NCBI GenBank assembly: GCA_963762165.1
Contig: CAVXJN010000004.1
Span: forward strand, 124,001 to 188,000
Length of the DNA stretch: 64,000 nt
Direction: 5' to 3'
DNA from: CAVXJN01 sp963762165
GTDB lineage: Bacteria > Pseudomonadota > Gammaproteobacteria > JASBUN01
The notes beneath the pieces were generated by a model. It worked only from the letters and a program-made list of their open reading frames with translations, had not been told where the DNA came from and made no database searches. The translations under genes and the position numbers were made by a program. Positions 1-7,805 of this stretch are shown one piece after another (the first letter of the stretch is position 1; the number at the start of each line of letters is the position of its first letter).

Positions 1-602
1 ACGCACTCACCACAGGCGACGCACGAGCTTTCGCCCATCGGATCGTCGAAATCGAACACGATCTTGGAGTCGTGCCCGCGATAAGCGTAACCGATGACAT
101 CGTTGGCCTGTTCTTCGCGGCAGGCGCGCACGCAACGACCGCATTGAATGCAGGCGTCCAGATTGACTGCAATCGCAGGGTGGGAAAGGTCGGAGGGCGG
201 TTCTTGCCGCGATTCAAAACGGGGTTTGCCCAAGTCGACGAACTGCGACCAGCGGTCCAGTTCGTTGTCGCGGGTGTAATCGGTTTCCGGCATGTCGGAT
301 TGCAGCAATTCCAGTACCACGCGCTGTGCCGTGCGAGCGCGTTCGGTCCCGGTGCGTACTTTCATGCCTTCCTGAACGGCGCGGAAGCAGGACGGCTGCA
401 AGACCCGCTCGCCTTCGATTTCCACCATACATGCACGACAGTTGCCATCGGCGCGCATGCCCGCCTTGTAGCAAAGATGCGGAATGTCGATACCGGCGCG
501 CTTGGCCGCTTCCAGGATCGACTCGCCCGGATAAGCATCCATGTGTTTGCCGTCGAGCTCGAAGCCGACGGTGATCGAGAGGTGCTCGGGATTAGCTGCC
601 AT
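1..602 (-). CDS. fdhA: NAD-dependent formate dehydrogenase, alpha (catalytic) subunit, N-terminal part
   Basis: Only the first 200 residues lie in the window; the gene runs off position 1. The fragment opens with a 2Fe-2S ferredoxin fold carrying Cys residues in CYKAGMRADGNCRACMVE (about residues 44-61), then a later Cys at PSCF. Next comes a ferredoxin-type motif CIQCGRCVRAC (about 151-161) and the start of a second cluster, CVACGEC. This order (2Fe-2S, 4Fe-4S clusters, then the Mo/W-bisPGD domain) is that of FdsA/Fdh1A formate dehydrogenases, which oxidise formate to CO2 and pass electrons to the diaphorase subunit. The ATG at 602 overlaps the end of the upstream beta-subunit gene by 11 bases, so the two are translationally coupled. 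The catalytic Cys/Sec region lies outside the window, so formate specificity is inferred from the family and the neighbour. Confidence 0.88.
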   Translation of the reverse strand, partial: MAANPEHLSITVGFELDGKHMDAYPGESILEAAKRAGIDIPHLCYKAGMRADGNCRACMVEIEGERVLQPSCFRAVQEGMKVRTGTERARTAQRVVLELLQSDMPETDYTRDNELDRWSQFVDLGKPRFESRQEPPSDLSHPAIAVNLDACIQCGRCVRACREEQANDVIGYAYRGHDSKIVFDFDDPMGESSCVACGEC

Positions 603-2277
603 TTTTGACCTCTTGCGGAAAATATTTCATGACGCAAAGCAACGGATTCGGTGCCGCCTGGCCGAGGCCGCAGATGGACGCGTCGATCATGACCGTCGCC
701 AATTCGTTGAGCAGCGGTTGGTCCCAGGTGCGCTGCTGCATCAGCGCTGCCGCTTTGCCGGTACCGACTCGGCAGGGCGTGCACTTGCCGCAGGATTCAT
801 GTTCGAAGAAGTGCATGGCGTTCAAGGCGGCGTCCCTGGCGCTGTCCTGATCGGACAGTACGATGATCGCAGCGGAGCCGATGAAGCAGCCGTGGGGTTG
901 GAGAGTGTCGAAATCGAGCGGCACATCGCCGAGAGATGCTGGCAGGATGCCGCCGGAAGCGCCGCCGGGGAAATAGCCGTAGAACTCATGTCCGGGCAGC
1001 ATGCCGCCGCAGTATTCATCGATCAGCTCGCGCATGGTGATGCCGGCCGGTGCGATGTGTACGCCGGGCTTGCATACGCGGCCGCTGACAGAGAACGAGC
1101 GCAGGCCGACGCGATCGTGGCGGCCGTGAGAGGCAAACCAATCGGCACCTTTCTCGACGATGTCGCGCACCCAGTGCAGGGTTTCCATATTGTGTTCGAG
1201 GGTGGGGCGGCCGAACAGGCCCACTTGTGCGACGAACGGCGGGCGCAGGCGCGGCATCCCGCGCCTGCCCTCGATGGATTCGATCATCGCCGATTCCTCG
1301 CCGCAAATATAAGCGCCCGCGCCGCGGCGCAGTTCAATGGGCGGCAAATTCACCGGCGGATCCGCCTTCAGCGCCGCTATTTCGCGTTCCAGCATTTTGC
1401 GGCAGCCGGCGTATTCATCGCGTAGATAGACGTAAATTTCGTCGATGCCGACGACGTGGGCGGCGATCAGCATGCCTTCGATGAAACGGTGCGGATCGCG
1501 CTCGAGAAAATAGCGGTCTTTGAAGGTACCAGGCTCGCCTTCGTCGATATTGATGGCAGCGAGGCGCGGTGCCGGTTGGTCGCGGACGATGCGCCATTTG
1601 CGACCGGCGGGGAAACCGGCGCCGCCGAGTCCGCGGAGCTGCGAATTCTCCAAGGTTTTGATGATGTCTTCGGACTTCACCCGGCCGGCGACGCAGTCCT
1701 GGAGCAGTTTGTAGCCGCCATCGGCTTTGTACGCGGCGTAGTCGACATAGTCTGCTGGCAACTGGGCTTCGGTTTCGTTGTTGGCGACTGCGGCAGTGAC
1801 AGCGTCCGGCTGCGCGTTGCCGATCGCGTTGGTGCCGACCACCGCCACCGGCGCCATATCACACCGCCCCACGCACGGTACACGTTGTACCCGCACGCCG
1901 GTGCCCAGCGTCTGCTCGAGCCTGGAGATCAGCTCCTCGGCGCCTGCCATGGCGCAGCTGACTGACTCGCAGACGCGCACCGTGACCGCAGGCGGCGCAT
2001 CGACGCCGTCCTTAACCACATCGAAATGGTGGTAGAAGGTTGCAACTTCGTACACTTCACAGGTGGCCAGGCCGAGTTCGGTGGCCAGCGCGGTCAAGTG
2101 GGCGGCCGCCAAATGCCCATAGCGGTCCTGGATCAGGTGCAGATATTCGATCAGCAGGTCCCGGCGTCGCGGCATGTCGCCGAGCAGGGCGCGTATCGCT
2201 GCTAGCGCTTCCGGTACCGGTTGCCGGCCGCGAAGTTGACCCTTTTTCTTTCTCTTCCGCACGATTTCTGTGGCCAC
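592..2277 (-). CDS. fdhB: formate dehydrogenase beta subunit, fused NuoE-like/NuoF-like diaphorase
   Basis: The N-terminal third resembles the 24-kDa (NuoE/FdsG) 2Fe-2S subunit, with the CESVSCAMAGAEEL and CVGRCDMAP cysteine motifs. The remainder resembles the 51-kDa (NuoF/FdsB) NADH-binding subunit, with GRGGAGFPAGRKW-type glycine-rich sequence (here GLGGAGFPAGRKW), GAGAYICGEESAMIESIEG, and the 4Fe-4S motif ESCGKCTPCRVGT near the C-terminus. The same fusion is known from the tungsten formate dehydrogenase 1 of Methylobacterium extorquens. It passes electrons from formate to NAD+ via FMN. I chose the GTG at 2277 because GGGAG lies just upstream; an in-frame ATG at 2322 would add 15 residues inside the leader. 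It is the first gene of the operon and has a sigma54-type promoter at 2384-2399. Confidence 0.9.
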   Translation of the reverse strand: MATEIVRKRKKKGQLRGRQPVPEALAAIRALLGDMPRRRDLLIEYLHLIQDRYGHLAAAHLTALATELGLATCEVYEVATFYHHFDVVKDGVDAPPAVTVRVCESVSCAMAGAEELISRLEQTLGTGVRVQRVPCVGRCDMAPVAVVGTNAIGNAQPDAVTAAVANNETEAQLPADYVDYAAYKADGGYKLLQDCVAGRVKSEDIIKTLENSQLRGLGGAGFPAGRKWRIVRDQPAPRLAAINIDEGEPGTFKDRYFLERDPHRFIEGMLIAAHVVGIDEIYVYLRDEYAGCRKMLEREIAALKADPPVNLPPIELRRGAGAYICGEESAMIESIEGRRGMPRLRPPFVAQVGLFGRPTLEHNMETLHWVRDIVEKGADWFASHGRHDRVGLRSFSVSGRVCKPGVHIAPAGITMRELIDEYCGGMLPGHEFYGYFPGGASGGILPASLGDVPLDFDTLQPHGCFIGSAAIIVLSDQDSARDAALNAMHFFEHESCGKCTPCRVGTGKAAALMQQRTWDQPLLNELATVMIDASICGLGQAAPNPLLCVMKYFPQEVKNGS

Positions 2278-2300
2278 TGGCTCCCGACCTTTGTGGTAAT

Positions 2301-2329
2301 TTGAAACACATGTGCGCTGCATGTTTCAA
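2301..2329. repeat. inverted repeat in the fdh leader, TTGAAACA-N13-TGTTTCAA
   Basis: The arms at 2301-2308 and 2322-2329 are perfectly complementary, with a 13-base centre. The right arm begins TGTTTCAAAGCG, close to the TGTTTCGAAGCG upstream of the Rieske operon (36883-36894). It could be a regulator site or a leader hairpin; it lies downstream of the predicted start of transcription. Confidence 0.45.
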
Positions 2330-2383
2330 AGCGCACGCGTATCCGCCCCTCGGCGGGCCGGAGGCTCGGACTGCAGAACATGG

Positions 2384-2399
2384 AGCAAGGGCCATGCCA
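2384..2399 (-). promoter_or_regulatory. sigma54-type -24/-12 promoter for the formate dehydrogenase operon
   Basis: On the minus strand the sequence is TGGCATGGCCCTTGCT, with GG and GC separated by exactly 10 bases as required for RpoN promoters. It differs from the TGGCAC-N5-TTGCW consensus at one base. Transcription would start near 2373, about 95 bases before the GTG at 2277. Sigma54 activator genes lie next door at 3827-5296. Confidence 0.75.
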
Positions 2400-2771
2400 G
2401 AGACTGTCGGTGGTGGCTTGCCGGGTGTGATGTCCCGCCGGGTCCATGGTGGCGGCCGACGTCGGATTTCGCCGCCGCGGATGGCGGTTAACACGGGTTG
2501 CGAAACCGCCCCGATCGGAAGTAGCGGAGCGCTTTCTGCGTGCGACGCTAGACTGTTAGGGGTGAAGCTTGATGTTGTCGGACGCTCGGGTATAAGCTGC
2601 TTGATGCACGTGATCGACTTCGCAATGCTATATCGGACGCTGATGTGCGAAGCCATTGTCAGCAGCCGGACGACAGGCTTGGATTCCCCGCTTGCGCCCA
2701 CATCCAGGTAATCTTGATCGGTATTCCGCGACCTCGTGGGCTCCGCGGCTCCATTACATTTCGGGCGCTAG

Positions 2772-3827
2772 ATGCAAACAAAGGAAAACTCACAGATTTC
2801 GCAGGAATTCGGCCTCGGCGAGCAGGTCGAAGCCGTACTCGAAAGTCTGCCGTGGCCTGCCATTGCGCTTGATGAGCGCGGCTTGGTCGCGTTCGTCAAC
2901 GAGCATGCCGCGGCTCGGCAATCGCCCCATACCGGACACGTGGCCGGCCAACCGCTGGCAGCGCTGTTCCCTCAATATGCGCAAGCATTGCGCGGCAGCG
3001 CGCCTTGGGTTGAGTCGCAGGAAGTGGAAGTGAGCCGTGAAAGCGATCACGGGCCGGTTCATGAACGGGTCTATTTGCGCCAGATCCCGGGAGGTTCGTA
3101 TCTGGTGATCCTGGACGAAACGGCACCGTATGAAACCGAGCGCGATCGGGCGCAAACCGCACGTTTGGCATCGATCGGTTTCATGCTCGCGGGCGTATGT
3201 CATGAAGTGAGCAACCCCTTGGCGGCTACGTACTCGATGGTGCAGCTGATGCAATCCCAGGAGGAGCTATCGGAGACGGCGTTGCGTGAAGGACTCGATC
3301 GGATCTCCGTCAACGTCAAGCGCATTCTCGAGGTCTCGAGGCGCATCAACGAATTTTGCAGAATCGGACAGCGCGACCGGGTGCCCATCGACGACGCCGT
3401 GGACGAAGCGCTGACACTGATACGCCAGGACCGCCGCTACCAGGAAGTGGAAGTCGAGCACTTGCGCGACTCGTCGGCCCGCGTGCGCGGTGACGCCGGG
3501 CACCTGCGCCAGATTGTTTACAACATCGTGCTGAACGCGGCGCAGGCGATGAACGGGCGCGGGCGCGTCTTGATTCGCGCACACTGCGCCGCCGATGGCG
3601 CCAGTACGCTCACAATCGAAGACAACGGTCCGGGTATCGCGCCGGACCATATCGAGGACCTGTTCACGCCGTTTTTCACTACCAAGCCCAGCGGAGAGGG
3701 CACCGGGCTCGGTCTGGCGATCACCCGCGACCTGGTGCGCGAACACGGCGGAGAAATCACGGCCGCCAATCGGATCGAAGGCGGCGCCCGGTTCGAGATC
3801 ATCTTTCCCGGAGAGAAATCAGATTAA
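2772..3827 (+). CDS. NtrB-like PAS sensor histidine kinase
   Basis: A 351-residue soluble histidine kinase. Residues about 15-115 form a PAS-like sensor (VLESLPWPAIALDERGLVAFVN). The dimerisation/phosphoacceptor box is around 138-150 (GVCHEVSNPLAATYS, acceptor His in CHEVSNP). An HATPase domain follows, with N-box IVYNIVLNAAQAMN and G-boxes DNGPGIAPDH and GEGTGLGLAI. No transmembrane helix or signal peptide is seen, so it senses a cytoplasmic signal, as NtrB does. Its TAA overlaps the ATG of the response regulator by one base (TAATG), so the pair is co-translated. Context suggests it controls the sigma54-dependent C1 genes around it; the ligand cannot be read from the sequence. Confidence 0.9.
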   Translation: MQTKENSQISQEFGLGEQVEAVLESLPWPAIALDERGLVAFVNEHAAARQSPHTGHVAGQPLAALFPQYAQALRGSAPWVESQEVEVSRESDHGPVHERVYLRQIPGGSYLVILDETAPYETERDRAQTARLASIGFMLAGVCHEVSNPLAATYSMVQLMQSQEELSETALREGLDRISVNVKRILEVSRRINEFCRIGQRDRVPIDDAVDEALTLIRQDRRYQEVEVEHLRDSSARVRGDAGHLRQIVYNIVLNAAQAMNGRGRVLIRAHCAADGASTLTIEDNGPGIAPDHIEDLFTPFFTTKPSGEGTGLGLAITRDLVREHGGEITAANRIEGGARFEIIFPGEKSD

Positions 3828-5296
3828 TGAATAGCCCGATTGCGAACCAAGACATCGCCGGCAGCCAGCGGGTTCTGGTCGTCGAAGACGATCCAGGCGT
3901 GCGCGAATGCGTGGCGTGTCTGTTGCACACGCAAGGCTGTGCCACGGTACTGGCCAAAACCGTCGAAGAAGGTCTCGCCGCGCTGCGTTCCGACGATTTC
4001 GATCTGATCATCAGCGATCTGCGACTGCCCGACGCAACCGGCCTGGACGTGATCCGCGGCGCGAAGGATTTGGATCCGGAAACCCCTGTGATCCTCATGA
4101 CCAGTTATTCCTCGGTGGAGAGTGCCATAGAAGCCCTGCGTCTCGGCGCAGTGGACTACCTGATCAAGCCGTTCGACAACATCGACTTCCTGCACGCCGT
4201 GCAGCGCGCGCTCAACGAACGGCAGATCAAGCGCGAAAACCGTATCCTCAAGCGTTCGCTGCGAAATGCCCGTGCGTCGGATGAACTCATCGGCAACAGT
4301 CCGTCGATGAAGCGAGTCCTGGAACTGATCGAACGGGTAGCGGTGGCCGATGCGTCGGTATTGATCCAGGGTGAAAGCGGGACCGGCAAAGAGTTGGCCG
4401 CCCGCGCGATCCATGCCACCAGTCCCCGGGCCAAGGGGCCGTTCGTCGCCATCAATTGCGGCGCCATCCCGGCGGACCTCATGGAGTCGGAGTTGTTCGG
4501 CCACGTCAAAGGCGCGTACACGGGCGCCACCTCCGCCAGCGAAGGATTGATCCGCGAAGCCAACGGCGGGACTTTGCTGCTGGACGAAATATCCGAATTG
4601 CCATTGAATCTGCAGGTCAAACTCCTGCGGGTGTTGCAGGAGCGTGAAGTCCGTCCGGTGGGCGGATCCCGCACTTACCAAGTGGACGTGCGCTTTCTGG
4701 CCGCGACCAATCGTGACCTGCAGGCCCAGATCAAGGAGGGTCAGTTCCGCGAGGATCTGTTTTTCCGCCTCAATGTCATCAACATCTGGATTCCGCCATT
4801 GCGCGAACGCAACGGTGATGTCATGCACCTGGCACAACGCTTCGTTGATCATTACAGCCGCAAACTGGGGAAGCAGATTCGCGGCATCAACGACGAACTG
4901 AGGGAATTTCTGAATACCTATCATTGGCCGGGCAATGTGCGCGAATTGGAGAACCTGATCGAGCGTGCGGTAATCCTCGCCGATTCCGACACGTTGACCG
5001 CCAAGTACTTCGGCGACGTGAGCGCCACGAGCGCTGCGTCGCCGCAGTCTCCCGGGGAATCGGTTACCGCCACAACGGGGGAGACGTTGTTCGAACGCAA
5101 GCTTTCGGTAGAGGAATATATTCAGGAGTTCATTCGCCACCATCAGCACGAATTCACCGAGACCGAATTGGCGCGGATGCTCGGCATCGGCCGTAAGGCG
5201 CTATGGGCGCGGCGTCGGAAATGGCAGATGCATCGCAAGGGCACCCCTACCCGAGGCAAGGAATCCAACACCTCCAGCGGTATCGCCGAAGGCTGA
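3827..5296 (+). CDS. NtrC-family sigma54-dependent response regulator
   Basis: 489 residues. Receiver domain about 13-125 (VLVVEDDPG; phosphoacceptor Asp in LIISDLRLPD; conserved Lys in YLIKPFD). AAA+ domain about 153-385 with Walker A GESGTGKE, the sigma54-contact loop as GAYTGA (Tyr for the usual Phe, an accepted variant), Walker B GTLLLDEISEL, and the FRLNV/WPGNVREL landmarks. C-terminal Fis-type helix-turn-helix at about 447-470 (ETELARMLGIGRKALWARRRKWQ). It must bind enhancer sites and remodel RNA polymerase-sigma54. The next gene downstream has a sigma54 promoter with tandem upstream repeats, and fdh and ftfL nearby also carry such promoters. The target set is inferred. Confidence 0.93.
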   Translation: MNSPIANQDIAGSQRVLVVEDDPGVRECVACLLHTQGCATVLAKTVEEGLAALRSDDFDLIISDLRLPDATGLDVIRGAKDLDPETPVILMTSYSSVESAIEALRLGAVDYLIKPFDNIDFLHAVQRALNERQIKRENRILKRSLRNARASDELIGNSPSMKRVLELIERVAVADASVLIQGESGTGKELAARAIHATSPRAKGPFVAINCGAIPADLMESELFGHVKGAYTGATSASEGLIREANGGTLLLDEISELPLNLQVKLLRVLQEREVRPVGGSRTYQVDVRFLAATNRDLQAQIKEGQFREDLFFRLNVINIWIPPLRERNGDVMHLAQRFVDHYSRKLGKQIRGINDELREFLNTYHWPGNVRELENLIERAVILADSDTLTAKYFGDVSATSAASPQSPGESVTATTGETLFERKLSVEEYIQEFIRHHQHEFTETELARMLGIGRKALWARRRKWQMHRKGTPTRGKESNTSSGIAEG

Positions 5297-5353
5297 TACG
5301 GCGCGCCGCCACGGTCGAGGATGGCGATTGCCGACCGAGCCAGGCCCGCGATG

Positions 5354-5386
5354 TGTTTCGGTTTGACTCCGGTGTTTCGATTTGAC
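5354..5386 (+). promoter_or_regulatory. tandem upstream activator elements, TGTTTCGRTTTGAC twice
   Basis: TGTTTCGGTTTGAC (5354-5367) and TGTTTCGATTTGAC (5373-5386) differ at one base and repeat with a 19-bp period. They lie about 80-110 bp upstream of the -24 element at 5465, the normal distance for NtrC-type enhancer sites. A related sequence, TGTTTCGAAGCGAC, lies about 100 bp upstream of the Rieske sigma54 promoter (36883-36896). Binding by the adjacent NtrC-like protein is inference. Confidence 0.6.
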
Positions 5387-5463
5387 CACTGCGACCCTGC
5401 GTTCGGCGCCCATGCTGCCCACACTCGCGCGTTAGCTTTATGTTTAAAAAAGAGATTTTTCCT

Positions 5464-5479
5464 CGGCACAGGTCTTGCT
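5464..5479 (+). promoter_or_regulatory. sigma54-type -24/-12 promoter for the PanB-like operon
   Basis: CGGCACAGGTCTTGCT has GG at 5465-5466 and GC at 5477-5478, with the obligatory 10-base spacing, and differs from the TGGCAC-N5-TTGCW consensus only in its first base. The predicted start is near 5490, leaving a leader of about 45 bases with the ribosome site GAGGAGCC before the ATG at 5536. Confidence 0.78.
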
Positions 5480-5535
5480 TACGGTCGGTTGAGTTACCAC
5501 GGGTCTTAAGTTGAGACGATTTTGAGGAGCCAGGA

Positions 5536-6417
5536 ATGAGCGAGAAAAAGACCGGCGCAGCGAAGCGCAAGAAGGTTACGATCCCACAGTTGATGGAGAA
5601 GATGAAGAAAGGAGATGCCATCACGCAATTGGCGGTGTACGACTACGAGAACGCCATCGTTGCCGATCGCATGGGGATCGACATCCTGTGCGTAAGCGAT
5701 ACCGGCGGCATGGTGTTATTCGGTCATCCGTCCACCACGTCCGTGTCGTTCCAGGAAGTGCTGTACATGTCCCAGGCAGTATATCGTGGCTCCCAATACG
5801 GGTTGCGCATGGTGGACATGCCCTATATGAGCTTCCACCTTTCAGAGCAGCAGGCCGTCGACAATGCCGGTCGCTTCGTCGCCGAAGCAGGCGCTGAGGT
5901 GATGAAGTGCGAAGGCAATCAGCATCACGCCAAGAATATCGAAGCCATCGTCAAGGCCGGTATTCCGGTGCAGGGCCATATCGGCATCTGTCCGATGCGC
6001 ATGCCGCAGCTGGGTGGCTTCCGCGCCCAAGGCAAGACCGCGGACCGGGCCAAGGAACTGGTAGACGACGCTTGGGCCATGGTGGACGCCGGCTGTTTCT
6101 CAATTATGGCCGAAGTTGTAACATCCGAGGTGTGTGAATACCTGGCCGAAACATTGCCGGTACCGGTGATCAGTCTCGGTTCGGGCAACAAAGCCCATGG
6201 CGTTCACGTGATCGGATCGGACATCTTCCACCTGTACGAGGCCCACGTGCCGCGCCACTCGAAGATCTACACCGACATGGTGCCGATCCTCGAAGATGGT
6301 TATCAACGCTATATCGATGACGTGAAGAGCCGGGCATATCCGGCAGCTGAACATTCGGTATTCATGAAGGAAGAAGAACTCGACGCATTCAAGAAAATGG
6401 TGGGTTGGAAACGGTGA
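5536..6417 (+). CDS. PanB-family (ketopantoate hydroxymethyltransferase-like) protein in a C1 gene cluster
   Basis: 293 residues with the PanB TIM-barrel fold. PanB normally transfers a hydroxymethyl group from 5,10-methylene-THF to 2-oxoisovalerate. The metal/active-site positions are kept: YDYEN, VSDT (Asp, as in PanB GDS), DMPYM (Asp), KCEGN (Glu) and MAEVV (Glu). The substrate-contacting GDS is changed to SDT and GIGAG to SLGSG. The N-terminus is lysine-rich and slightly extended. No panC or panE is nearby. It is the first gene after a sigma54 promoter and is followed by cNMP-domain, TauE, GcvT-like, formate-THF ligase and MetF genes. That context suggests a methylene-THF-dependent hydroxymethyltransferase with another acceptor in C1 metabolism, but ordinary pantothenate synthesis is not excluded. 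RBS GAGGAGCCAGG. Confidence 0.75.
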   Translation: MSEKKTGAAKRKKVTIPQLMEKMKKGDAITQLAVYDYENAIVADRMGIDILCVSDTGGMVLFGHPSTTSVSFQEVLYMSQAVYRGSQYGLRMVDMPYMSFHLSEQQAVDNAGRFVAEAGAEVMKCEGNQHHAKNIEAIVKAGIPVQGHIGICPMRMPQLGGFRAQGKTADRAKELVDDAWAMVDAGCFSIMAEVVTSEVCEYLAETLPVPVISLGSGNKAHGVHVIGSDIFHLYEAHVPRHSKIYTDMVPILEDGYQRYIDDVKSRAYPAAEHSVFMKEEELDAFKKMVGWKR

Positions 6418-6419
6418 CC

Positions 6420-6881
6420 ATGCCCGAGAGCGGACGCGTACTGTTGTTGGAACCAAGCGAGATCATTGCGCGAACATCCTTTTTTGCAAACGTTGATGAC
6501 AATGCCCTGAGCGAAATCGCAGCGATTTGTCAGCAGCGGGTGTTCCAAAAGGATAAGCCGATCTACAAATTGGGAGATCCGGCCGATGAATTCTTTGTCC
6601 TGGTCGACGGCACGGTACGCTTCTCTCTTGGGCTCGGTTCGATGCACACCTCGGCGGGAGAGATCATCCGTTGCGGCGATGTGTTTGGCTGGGCGGCTCT
6701 TCTGGAAGGCAGGCGTTCACGTGTAGCGACCGCTTACTGTTTGACGTCGTCCACCGTTTTGGCAATGTCGGGAACCGACCTGCTGCGCGTCATGGAACAG
6801 AATCCCGCTGTCGGCTATCAGTTGATGAAGAGACTCAATACGCTGATCAGCGGTAATCTGATCCATTTCGCTGCCGGGTAA
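6420..6881 (+). CDS. stand-alone cyclic-nucleotide-binding-fold (Crp/cNMP) protein without DNA-binding domain
   Basis: About 153 residues, starting at the ATG two bases after the PanB-like stop codon; a start at 6405 is possible but overlaps that gene. The whole protein is one cNMP-type beta-roll (SFFANVDDNALSEIAAIC, IYKLGDPADEFFVLVDGTVRF, then GDVFGWAALLEGRRSRVATAY). The phosphate-binding cassette is only partly like classical CAP: the GE-x(6)-R pattern is replaced by GWAALLEGRRSR. There is no C-terminal helix-turn-helix. It probably acts as a ligand-sensing regulatory subunit for a neighbour. A related cNMP domain is fused to MetF/MetV downstream (10906-13662), which suggests that small-molecule sensing is built into this pathway. 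Confidence 0.8.
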   Translation: MPESGRVLLLEPSEIIARTSFFANVDDNALSEIAAICQQRVFQKDKPIYKLGDPADEFFVLVDGTVRFSLGLGSMHTSAGEIIRCGDVFGWAALLEGRRSRVATAYCLTSSTVLAMSGTDLLRVMEQNPAVGYQLMKRLNTLISGNLIHFAAG

Positions 6882-6943
6882 ACTTCACACAAAATGGGCC
6901 CTACACACGGCAGCGATCGCGGGTTGTGACGCGAAATCCGCCA

Positions 6944-6983
6944 TGCAGCAGACCGACCATTGCACCGAAGACGGTCTGCTGCA
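6944..6983. repeat. strong hairpin between the cNMP-domain gene and the TauE gene
   Basis: TGCAGCAGACCG (6944-6955) pairs perfectly with CGGTCTGCTGCA (6972-6983), leaving a 16-base loop. No U-run follows, so it is not a typical Rho-independent terminator. It lies in the 158-base gap inside an otherwise tight operon and could be an RNA processing/stabilising element or an operator dyad. Confidence 0.6.
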
Positions 6984-7039
6984 GGGCGGGTCTTTCCTAA
7001 CCCTGGTCCGCAGCCTTCTATAGCGGCTGAGGATCGGGG

Positions 7040-7801
7040 ATGTTCGCTGTAGACACCATTGTTTGGCTCGGTCTTTCCTCCTTTGTCTCGGGCACTTTCA
7101 TCGGCGCGGTGGGCGTCGGCGGCGTGCTGCTGATTCCCGCGCTTATTTATCTCGCCGGCCTCAATGTCCATCAAGCCATGGCCACCGCTTTGGCGAGCTT
7201 CATCGCCACCGGCGTGGCGGGAACGATTGCCTTTCAGCGCCGCGGCAGTATTGACCGGCGCATCACCACACCGGTTTGCGCCGGCGCGGTCATCTTCGGG
7301 TTCTTCGGTGCCTGGGCCAATGCCTACGTCGATGCATCGGTTTTGTCTGTCATCCTCGCGCTCGTGATCGTGATGGCCGGTGTCTATACGCTGGCCGCGG
7401 TCCGGGGCATGCCCAATCCCGCGTTGCACGACTCCCCTCGATTGCAGCTTCTGCTGTTATTCGGCATCGGCGCGTTCGTCGGCTTCGGCTCCGGGCTCAC
7501 CGGTGCCGGCGGGCCGGTGCTTTCGGTGCCGGTGATGATCGTGTTCGGCTTTCCGCCGTTGCTCACCATCGGTGCGAGTCAGGTAATCCAGATACTCGCA
7601 TCGGCGTCCGGCACCCTCGGCAACCTGAAATACGGAGCGGTGGATTTCTCCGTTGTCGGGCTGATCGTGGTTTTCGAAGTGGTCGGCGTGCTGCTGGGCG
7701 CGAAGATTGTTCACGCCGTTAATGAAGCGGTGGTGCGGCGTTTCGTCGCCTGGTTGTGCGTGGTGGTTGGCTTGTCGATGATCGCCAAACACTTCTGGTA
7801 A
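7040..7801 (+). CDS. TauE/SafE (TSUP) family membrane permease
   Basis: 253 residues, mostly hydrophobic, with about eight predicted membrane segments. It has the duplicated TSUP pattern: an N-terminal half GTFIGAVGVGGVLLIPALIY and a C-terminal half FGSGLTGAGGPVLSVPVMIV, each with the glycine-rich signature. Members export or import sulfite, sulfoacetate, sulfolactate or other small anions across the inner membrane. The start ATG at 7040 follows GGGGATG-like sequence with GGATCGGGG upstream. Only four bases separate it from the GcvT-like gene, so they are co-transcribed. With soxCD and soxA elsewhere in the window, sulfite is an attractive substrate, but formate or another C1-linked anion cannot be excluded from sequence. 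Confidence 0.82.
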   Translation: MFAVDTIVWLGLSSFVSGTFIGAVGVGGVLLIPALIYLAGLNVHQAMATALASFIATGVAGTIAFQRRGSIDRRITTPVCAGAVIFGFFGAWANAYVDASVLSVILALVIVMAGVYTLAAVRGMPNPALHDSPRLQLLLLFGIGAFVGFGSGLTGAGGPVLSVPVMIVFGFPPLLTIGASQVIQILASASGTLGNLKYGAVDFSVVGLIVVFEVVGVLLGAKIVHAVNEAVVRRFVAWLCVVVGLSMIAKHFW

Positions 7802-7805
7802 GACC

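Larger units (their letters stand above)
2278..2771. other. regulatory region between fdh (minus) and the NtrB-like kinase gene (plus)
   Basis: No convincing gene is seen; readings on both strands lack recognisable domains. On the minus strand it holds the fdh sigma54-type promoter at 2384-2399. The arms TTGAAACA (2301-2308) and TGTTTCAA (2322-2329) form an inverted repeat in the fdh leader. A second inverted repeat, GGCGGTT (2483-2489) and AACCGCC (2504-2510), lies about 85-110 bp upstream of the -24 element, the usual place for an enhancer of a sigma54 activator. No clear promoter for the plus-strand kinase gene stands out. Confidence 0.6.

Noticed and set aside
2040..2711. Long open readings on both strands across the fdh leader
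   Set aside because: No family features, no ribosome site, and they cover the predicted promoter and overlap fdhB; they are explained by high GC content.
3824..5149. 441-residue open frame antisense to the NtrC-like gene
   Set aside because: Shadow of the AAA+ coding sequence; composition is unlike a protein and the sense strand has unmistakable motifs.
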